NCBI GenBank assembly: GCA_022393335.1 | Contig: JAJEKB010020803.1 | Coordinates: 1,031,347 to 1,095,346 of the forward strand | Origin: Macrotrachela quadricornifera | Taxonomy: Eukaryota > Rotifera > Eurotatoria > Philodinida > Philodinidae | Direction of reading: 5' to 3' | DNA: 64,000 bases | Shown: positions 56,061 to 64,000 of the stretch, in pieces | Position numbering within the stretch: the stretch's first letter is position 1 | Layout: every line of letters starts with the position of its first letter | Translations under genes and position numbers: made by a program | The notes under the pieces: generated by a model | The model's input: the letters and a program-made list of their open reading frames with translations, nothing else | The model's database searches: none | Told to the model about the DNA's origin: nothing

Positions 56061-56592
56061 TCACATTACATCTGATCTTGGAACAGATGGTGGTTGAAAA
56101 TACTTGATAGTAACTCGTTGTTCTATTGGCTCTTGGTATATTACACGTCGAATAACTTGTGGATTAGGATCAATAAAAACATTACCACCTAATTTCTTAA
56201 GAAGTTCATTTGTTTCTTCGTCACTACTTGTATGAAGCATTGTAGCATTAGCCAAATCATGTGTTGATGTACTTTCATATGAACTATATTTGTCTACTCT
56301 AGGTTCTGAAGTATTGTAATAACTACCATAGTTATATCGGTCATTTTGACTACTAGTAGTAGTATAATCATTACGATTGAGTTCTCTAGTTGTTAGGTCA
56401 TTTGGTGAATGGTTCAATCCATCGTTATGGGAATACCATTGACAAACTTCGCTTTTATCATTACTAAATATGTACATATATAAATATATATATCAGTATG
56501 TATCATTTAATTGAAATTCTAAATTCATACTTTCCATATTGATTTGTACTACTATATTTGTATAAATTGTCAGATCCATTTCTAGTTGTCAT
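56061..56592 (-). CDS. Small two-exon gene of unknown function, 154 residues
   Basis: Exon 1 (56531-56592, MTTRNGSDNLYKYSSTNQYG) joins exon 2 (56061-56463) across a 67-bp GTATGA...TTTAG intron; the split codon restores AAT and the frame stays open to a TGA. The first 90 residues are Ser/Thr/Asn/Tyr-rich and probably disordered. The C-terminal 50 residues are more structured: ETNELLKKLGGNVFIDP, then VIRRVIYQEPIEQRVTIKYF and PPSVP, a pattern of short beta strands with a Pro tail. No signal peptide or membrane segment. It is not recognised as a named family. A clean frame and splice suggest a working host gene. Confidence 0.6.
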
Positions 56593-59148
56593 TGTTAGAA
56601 ATCGACGGTTTAGAAATAAATTCTCCAAGTAAAATGAAGTTAATATTTATTAATTTATATATCTATAACAGGAATACTACTTGTTTCAAACAATCATCAT
56701 CAAGATTATATGTGAACAAAAAAAAGTAAATAGACATTAGAATATCATGAGAAAGGAAAAAAAGAAGAAGAGTTTACTACGACTTTTCCTTACATCATAC
56801 ATAAAAGAGTGGAAATGTGAATACTTCACTAAGCTAATACGAAATTAGTAATAGCATTTTATCTTTACTTTTCCAAGTAAACTACAATTGAGCTATTTTA
56901 CTAGTGAGGTATAGTAAATCTTCTTTACCCGAACGTTAAAGTGAAGTAAACTAGATGTAAATATCTCTATCTTTACCGAACCAGTAAGATGTGATAAAAA
57001 CGATTAGTAAAAGTATGAAGTTTGACTATCGATTTATTATTTAGTTTGTTATCAGACATTAATTATATTCTAGCGCAACAAAACTTGCATTGAATGGTGG
57101 ATTAAAGACCTTGAAAATTTTGAATTTAATGTTATTACTTTGAGAATCAATATTGAATTCTGGGTATTTCTCATAATTTTATTATCTTCTTTATTACAAT
57201 CCAATTTTTCATATATGTGAGTCTGCCGCAGATACTGAAAACAAGATTGATTGTTGTTCTGTCATAAATCTTTCTAACTCAATAGTACAACGTTTCCTTT
57301 CAAAATTACTTAGATAGTATGAAAGATGAGAGGTACTGCCAAATACCTTTAAAAATCAGCTTATTTCTTTGATTTTATTTAAGTACAATTGGATTTGTTT
57401 TATTGAGATAAAAATAAATTTGATTTGACCCAAAATTTATTTTCTTATGAAAAATCTATTGGACAACATTTTTCATAAGAAAGTTTTGTTAAATATGGAT
57501 TATTCATTAGTAAACTCAAAAATGAATACTAGCTTAACGCACAATATCTATCTGAAATTTTTTTGGGTGAGTGAAAAGTGAAATTATATAAACAATCTAT
57601 CCAAAGCATTGATTTCGGTTAGGACTAACTTACAGAAGTTCGAATTCGATCGAAATTTCTTATCCATGGCGTGATATACTGGAGAAAACATACATTGTAA
57701 CTGGTTTCCAAGATAATAACATACGTTTCAGTGTTTCAAGTCAGATGGAATATGTTTCGGTGTCTTTGTTTTTTAAAACGGTCCGAAAAACTATTTTGCA
57801 TGTTTCTTTATGCAAGTGTTTATGAATTGAGTGTAGGTGCGACTATGTGAAATTATTCCATAAATGATCTGTTCATCTATGGGCAAGATCAGAATTTGAT
57901 TTATCTGAAAACTTACTGTGTCATAAAATTATTCAAAGCTGATCGAAAGAAAGACTATTACTGAATATCAAAATGTAATAAATGTATGAATAATTTCACT
58001 ATGAAGCTAATTTCATGACATTTTCTTTTAATGAAAATGCATTTTGCAACATTGAAAAAAGTTTCAAATATTGAATAGATTAGAAGTGGTATTTTATATC
58101 CACTTGATCAAGTAACGTAGAACAGCTATCTTTACATTCTGATAAAGTGAAGTAGATAGATTATGTTGAATACAGTAAAGTGGTTTTAATTTTCATAATA
58201 AAACAAAGATAAAGTATCACTCCTAGAGTATGTCGCAAGTGTGCAAGATAACCCGGTTGATACACGAACAATCATGCTGTATGAAAGACGAACGAAAGCT
58301 TTCATCTCACCTGAAAGTTTTTTGTTAAAAAAATTAATGAGAGGAATTATTGAATATACCTTTTACAGAAATTAATTCAAACGGAAAACATTTGGAAATA
58401 ATAACATTACTGTTTTACATTTAGACTTTTCAAAGCTCATTTGTTCTTAAATCTTAAATGTCATAAAACTCACTTTTCATACAGCATGTTTATTTTAATT
58501 TTAAAGCAGTTAAATATAAAATGATTTAGAGAAAATACACCTCATACTTGGACATAAACACCAGGCTAAGTATAACTGACCATTATTCAAAATATTGTAT
58601 TTATAACCTATTCGAGTGAGCTTGCGCGAAATTCATTCGACTATTCTAATTGAAATACATTTGATAAATCGGTATGACTCGTCTTTCTATTCGTGAACTA
58701 TAGAATATTAGTCAAAAAAGATGAAAGTAGTTTGAAGGATAGAATTTTCAGTAAAACTACTTTACTATAGACGAAATTTCGAGTCCAAATTAAGCATTAT
58801 CAGAAACAAAGCATTCAATTGAATATTTGGGAAAGAAATTCTACTACTATATGTAGATACTCTAATTTTATAAGGCTAAAAAAATGTGAGAGATAACAGT
58901 GGCACAACCAGAATATTTAGACCAATGGGCAAACATCTCTTGTGCCGAAAAACATCGATGGGCAAAATGGGCGGCGATTTCACAAATAGTCAAAAATTTT
59001 TCGTCCAACAAAATATTGATAACGTAGGAAAAATATAAAAGAAAATGAAATGAGGTTTTTCTAATCAAAAAATGCATGAAACACAGATCTTAAACCTGAG
59101 TTAGGTGTGTTTTTAGTCTATTTTAAATAGTGAACTGTGCAGTTCGAT
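56593..59148. other. 2.5 kb without recognisable genes
   Basis: AT-rich with no long coding frame. 58200-58235 (GATAAAGTATCACTCCTAG) resembles the right end of the MITE at 59149-59341, so an older related element may lie to its left. Confidence 0.35.
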
Positions 59149-59341
59149 CTAGGAGTGTTACTTTATTTTTATTTTTGTTTACAATAAAGAATAAAGATAA
59201 AGAAAAAATAAAGAAAAAAGAATTTTTTTTCTAACAAAACTTGTTTTTTTATATTTTATTGGAGTGACTTTAAAAAAGTTTTTATTCTTTATATTTTCTT
59301 TATCTTTATTTCATAAAGTAAGTATAAAGTAACACCTCTAG
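59149..59341. mobile_element. Small MITE with CTAGGAGTGTTACTTTA ends
   Basis: About 190 bp, palindromic at the ends (CTAGGAGTGTTACTTTA; TAAAGTAACACCTCTAG), interior of A/T-rich ATAAAGA and TTCTTTAT runs that also pair. Confidence 0.65.
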
Positions 59342-60039
59342 TTCGATTAGAGTTAAATTAGCGAAAATTTTATATGAGCGAATAGTACAAAACAACAAGT
59401 ATACACATATACTACCTAAGACGATGATTTATTGGTGGTAAATGAAATATTTCGGGGAAATCGTATTACGACCTTATTTCATCATGTCGTATCCAGTTTA
59501 TAACTACTATCAAGTGGTCTGATAATCGAGTATTCGATTATTTACGACCTTTTACACACGGTGAAATATGATCGTAATATGGTATCTACTAAACAAGTGA
59601 GATATCTTTTAAAATGGTCGTTTATAACCGTGCATATATCTAACCTGAGGATTTCAGAGAAAATTTTGTAGGCAGTGATAACGCAAAAACAAGTATATGG
59701 GCTAATTCAGAGAAATCTTCTATACATCCGAGCCTTCAAAACTATCTTTGAAATCAAATCGCTATTATTTATATATGCCCCATAAGTCAGGAAAAAAAAA
59801 TTCGGAGTTTTTCGGAGTCGCAGTGGAATCCGAATCGTAAGAAGTGGACTTAGCAGATCACTAATTTTCAATGTCTCTATTTATGATGCAGATGGAAGAA
59901 AAAAACTACACTGACTATCTAATTCAAAAATAAATAAACAACTTTAAAAAACGTAAAATCTCAATGGACAAATCCCTAAATGAGATGGGCAATTGCCCAT
60001 TTGCGCCCCCCTCCCTTTGCATTCTAAACAAATTAGCGT
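59342..60039. other. No gene seen
   Basis: AT-rich; TATTACGACC and GTATTCGATTATTTACGACC motifs recur at 59465-59580 without a clear period. Confidence 0.3.
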
Positions 60040-61440
60040 TCTACTGAACTTAAAAGGTTTCCCATGCTTTCACCGAACCATTTTAAGTTCGGAAAAGTGA
60101 AAAAGGTTCCGTGCTTCAGCCACCCACCTTTTTTTAGTTCAGTTAGGTCGAGAAGGTTTGGCACTTAACAAAATAAACCTTTTAAAGGTTTTCTATGTGG
60201 TGTGCGAAACCATTGATAGTTCTATGACATGTCCACACAACCAGCAGCGTTTTCGTCGTCTGACGAGAGGTTTAGCCTATTTTCTACCAAACTATTCCTA
60301 GTTTGGTGAACCTATTGATGGTTCAGGTTTTTTTAACACCATACCATCGATGGTTCGTCAGTTTTTAGAAAGTTCAGAATATTTTAAACTAAACCAGACA
60401 TGGTGTCGTTTAAACATCAAAGGTTTAGTATGGGTTACTCGAAACCAATAATGAGTTCGTGGATCCTTAAAGGGTCGGTAAAATTTATACGACACCCTTC
60501 GAAGTTTCGTATGTCACTTGAAGGTTCAGTAGATTCGATATTGATTAGCTCTAAGTTTCGTATAACATACACGAATCTTTAAAAGCATCGAAAACTTATC
60601 AAAAGTTCAGCATATTCACTACTAAACTTCTGATGGTTCTGTAAATCATCCATCGAACCAATGGCAGTTCATTTACTTTTTCGAAGGTTCAGTATAATTC
60701 ATGCGAAACCTTTTATCATTCTATTGTTCCACTAAAGGTTTGGTTTATCTACACGGAACGATTCACAGTTTAGCATGAACCCTTGAGGGTTACGTATAAC
60801 TTATACAAAACGATAAATAGTTCAAGAAGAACAGTACAGGTTTTGCACGCATAATACCGAACATTCTTTAGCTCCGTGAATTTAATATTGGTTTTATGCA
60901 TTTTTTACCGAACAAATCTTACTCCTTTTCATTTCGAAATAGTTTTGTACTTTCAACACAAAATCTTGTAGAATTTGGTACATGATAAGAAGGTTTCGTT
61001 TTCATCCTACAGAACCATTTCTAGTTTCGAATACTTGTAAGCAGTTAGGTACTGCTTTTCCCAAACTATCATTAGTTTCGCACAGTCGCTCAAAGTTTGG
61101 CAAAGTTTATACAAAACTATTAATCGTTCCATGTAATGACTCAAGGACTAGGAAAGATTATGCTAAACCATTAATTGTTTCGTATACTTGCGAATGGTTG
61201 CATACAGCCTTTGTGAAACGACCATTAGTTTCGTATACTCACTCATGGCTTGGCCAAATGAATACCAAACTGACAATGGTTTCGTATAGTGACCTGAGGT
61301 TTGACAAAATTTATACCAAACTGTCAGTCGTGTCGTACGGCAAGTCAAGGTTAGACAAAAGTGATACAGAACTATGAATGGATCCGTGTAGGGCCGCAAT
61401 GCTTGGCAAAACTTATGCCAAACTATGAAAAATTTGGTAA
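60040..61440. repeat. 51-bp satellite, diverged, about 27 units
   Basis: A unit of 51 bp built on ACCATTAGTTTCGTATA plus GGTTTGGCAAAATTTATAC. Because 51 is divisible by three, the array yields an open frame at 60982-61377 whose residues repeat every 17 (KLSLVSHSRSKFGKVYT, KLLIVPCNDSRTRKDYA, KPLIVSYTCEWLHTAFV) and another on the minus strand at 61163-61399. The earlier part (60400-60582) keeps the same 17-residue period. Units differ heavily, so the array is old. It is more likely satellite than gene. Confidence 0.75.
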
Positions 61441-62003
61441 TCTGCTACCTGGTTAAGTATAGCTTCTACGAAATGATCAACCATTTCGTGAAGATTTTTT
61501 GAGTTCAATACAATTTTTACTGAATGACCTATAGATGTCGGCCGTTGATTTAACGGATCAAGAGCACTCAGAGCGATCGCATCTATTTTTCATGTTTATT
61601 TCGTTGTCTGCAGCTAAAATGTTCGAAAAATGGGCCAATGATTTGCCGAATACGATGAGGGGTAGTTTTTATTCATAATTGTATCTGATAATATAAATTC
61701 GAGATCTGTCATTGATAGGTACGTTTAAGGCGTCAAGTTTTCGTTCGTTTGAAAAGATCGTAGCCAAAAGTTGTAATGAAATACACCCGCAATGAAGACG
61801 AGATAAACTTGCAGGGGTCTAGTTCATACGTCGAAGGCAATAGTAAACTGATAAATGATTTCATTAATCTGAGCGAAAAAATACTGAGCGCTTAGGAAGT
61901 CTGCGAAATAACTGATACAACGAAAAGAATTCCGTGATAAGAGTAAGAGCAAATAACTATATAAAAAGTAACACGATAGGCGTATAAAATATATAAATAC
62001 TTC
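61441..62003. other. No gene seen
   Basis: Unassigned sequence between the satellite and the MITE. Confidence 0.3.
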
Positions 62004-62244
62004 AGTAGTGTCACATATTCAGGATTTTGGAGATGCCACCGCGTCTCCTGAGGGAGATGTTGTATCTCTCGCGAGAGATGCGGGTGAGAATGTGAGGGAT
62101 GTGCATCTCTAGCGAAAATCTTACATCTCTGATTACAAATGACCGCATCTCCCGGATGTAGGTGTGGCGTCTCCTGAGGAAGATGCGGCATCTCCCTCAG
62201 GAGACGCGGTGGCATCTCCAAAATCCTGGATATGTGACACTACT
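62004..62244. mobile_element. MITE with AGTAGTGTCACATATCCAG-type ends, copy 2
   Basis: 241 bp, same ends and interior motifs as 51998-52217, in opposite orientation inside. GAGATGCGG, TCTCCTGAGG and ATCTCTCGCGAGAGATG palindromic motifs recur. Confidence 0.87.
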
Positions 62245-63230
62245 CCATTGGTGCGACAAGGATCGGTACGGAAGCATTCGTACGGAACTTTGAATATGTT
62301 TATTCGAAAAAGGTTTTTTACCGAACCAAAAGCAAGCTGCATGCGATAATGGTTCAGTACTTAAGGTTTTACGTCGAACTTTTCTTTGGATTGGATCAGC
62401 AGAACTTTTGCCGAATCTGTTGAGCGAAACCATTTTATTTTATGGTCAAAAAGGTTTTGGACGAAACTATCGCTACCGAACCTACGTTCGAGCTATTTTC
62501 AGCTAAGGTTCTATTCGAAACCTTTTTTCTCCGAAACCAAAACAGTTTCTTCGAGAGGTCCACGAAAAATAAAATTTATTCAGTTTTGCTTTTCTATATA
62601 CGTTAAAATCCCTTTAGGTCCATTTAAGTTCTTGTAGGCCCTTTAAAGTCCCTTTAGATCACTTAAGGTCCTTTTAGCTGCCTTTAGATTCTTGGGGTCT
62701 CTTTAGATGCTTTTAGATCCCCTTAGGTTCCTTCAGGCCTCTTTAGGTCCTTTTAGATCCTTTTAGATCCCTTTAGATCCTTTTAGGTCTCTTTAGATGC
62801 TTTTAGATCGCTTTAGGTCCCTTCAGCTCCTTTTAGATCCCTTTAGGTCCTTTTAGATCCTTTTAGCTCATTTCAGGTCCTAAAAGGATTTAAAGGGAGC
62901 TAAAGGGATCTAAAAGGAGCTAAAGGGATCCAAAAGGATCTAAAGGGACCTAAAGGAATCTAAAAGGAGATAAAGGGACCTAAAAGGACCTAAAAGGATC
63001 TAAAGGGACCTAAAGGGATCTAAAAGGATCTGAAAGCAGCTAAAGGGACCGAAAAGGATCTAAAGGGTCTATGGCAAACCCAAGTAATAAAACGTTAAAT
63101 ATCATTTAAGTAAAAGCAAAATTTTATATAGAAAAATAAAAATTCTGTGTAGAAAGTAAAACGGAATAAATTTTATTTCTCGTGGACCTTTGGTTTCTTC
63201 CCGTGTATCGAGGGGAAGATCCTTTTTTAG
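62245..63230. repeat. Foldback with a palindromic CCTTTAGATC array
   Basis: 62610-62880 is a tandem array of 10-11-bp units (CCCTTTAGGTC, CCTTTTAGATC). At about 62881 it switches exactly to the complementary units (GATCTAAAGGG, GACCTAAAAGG), which run to 63075, so the two halves form a giant hairpin. The flanks also pair: 62550-62585 (GAGAGGTCCACGAAAAATAA) with 63165-63205. 62270-62540 is rich in GAAACC/GGTTTC motifs like those at 9.5 kb and 60-61 kb. Confidence 0.8.
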
Positions 63231-64000
63231 TTTGGCAAAACTCCTTTTTTTAGAGTGAATGCTATATTAGGAGGGGTATCAAAACGTACTCAAGTCAAAT
63301 CCGGAAGAAACGGGTAGGCATAGTTTTTTGGGTCACGATGTTTTTCGTTATAGTACGTGTGAAACATGATATGATCCGGTTGGATCTGGAGTTGTTAAGA
63401 GTGCTCTACAATTCACCTTGAACAAGATGATGATTTTTCCTGCCAATAGTGAAGAACGAGAGGCACGAAAATCGAAGAAGGCTTGGTAACGTCTTTTGCA
63501 TAAGGACACTGCGCACTATTGTAAGAGCAAAAGATATCGCTCTTCGGGGCGGATTGTAAAACACTTCCGAAAACTTGAAATCTACGTGAGTAACACCATG
63601 TTCCTTCCACTATAGGGGATACTACAAAAAAAATAGTTTATGACTTTGGTCTAAGATCAAAAATGAGGAAACGACACATCATTATCAAAACTCCATAATT
63701 CACTATGAATGAAGATAGGTCCTACTGAGTAATATTTCGCAGAAACGTCAATTAACGAAAATGTTTGCTCATGTTATGGCTTTAATAACAAGTAACGTTT
63801 GTCGTTGCGAATCACTTTATCCTCGACTGTGGAAGGCAGAATTGGTTTTTCATATGTGTCACTGTGGAGGAATTTATCTAGAAACTTTATACGAATAAGT
63901 AACAATTCGAATCTCTTTGCATAGCTCGTTACATTCGAAAAAAAAAATACTCGATCTTCCTCGTAAAATTGTTTGGGATGGAACATATATTTTTTTAACA
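63231..64000. other. No gene seen to the window end
   Basis: Short minus-strand frames at 63413-63610 and 63774-63986 have no recognised family or start context. Poly-T and A runs near the end. Confidence 0.3.

Noticed and set aside
60982..61377. 131-residue ORF as a normal gene
   Set aside because: It is built entirely of the 51-bp satellite; the opposite strand is also open, and no start context or splice signal is seen.
1..64000. CRISPR arrays, rRNA and tRNA genes
   Set aside because: No regular repeat-spacer pattern, no rRNA-like conserved blocks, and no A-box/B-box pair with a cloverleaf was found by eye.

Overview
The window looks like AT-rich invertebrate nuclear DNA that is saturated with mobile elements. 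It has very short GT-AG introns (53-103 bp wherever a splice could be resolved), a Penelope-like element with a GIY-YIG endonuclease, a Helentron, and genes of bacterial look sitting between eukaryotic repeats. Together these fit a bdelloid rotifer best. That assignment is inference from content; nothing in the sequence proves the species. Two runs of N (11455-11854 and 34046-34145) are assembly gaps.

Layout. 1-5.9 kb is repeats: a foldback, a TA-flanked mariner-like palindrome, diverged arms, and a canonical non-autonomous Helitron with a second Helitron 5' end beside it. 6.0-7.6 kb is a broken PrimPol-type primase-polymerase that keeps its catalytic and zinc motifs. 8.8-9.25 kb is an intact E2-like ubiquitin-conjugating fold whose catalytic cysteine is phenylalanine. 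10.2-12.4 kb is a piggyBac element with perfect terminal repeats and TTAA duplications, inserted into a small spliced gene; a 5'-truncated Penelope-like element follows. 17.9-20.2 kb holds a decayed methionine-synthase (MetH) domain, an intact 325-aa bacterial-looking ORF with a hairpin and T-run after its stop, and a decayed third frame. 21.9-26.8 kb is an FHIP-like exon cut by a nested foldback. 28.3-32.75 kb is a LINE interrupted by a DNA transposon with about 300-bp inverted repeats and a CENP-B/DDE transposase. 32.9-39 kb is satellites and foldbacks.

39.18-42.57 kb is the best-preserved gene and the main find. It has five exons, 1009 residues and higher GC than its surroundings. It encodes adenylate kinase, RING finger, von Willebrand A domain and a Hint (autoprocessing) domain in one chain. 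A convergent terminal exon lies just downstream. 42.8-50.7 kb is a decayed Helentron (Rep, Pif1 helicase, AP-endonuclease-like domain, separate OTU protein) with a 1.58-kb hAT element inside it, bounded by a perfect 8-bp duplication. 52.2 kb has a PP2C exon ending at a MITE. 56.1-56.6 kb is a small intact two-exon gene of unknown function. 60.0-61.4 kb is a 51-bp satellite, and 62.5-63.2 kb is a palindromic 10-11-bp array.

Few genes here look functional: the four-domain fusion gene, the small gene at 56 kb, possibly the E2-like gene and the bacterial-like ORF. Nearly everything else is layered transposon debris. A recurring theme is ubiquitin chemistry (E2 fold, RING, OTU), and the two cysteine enzymes among these (E2 and OTU) both carry Cys-to-Phe at the active site.
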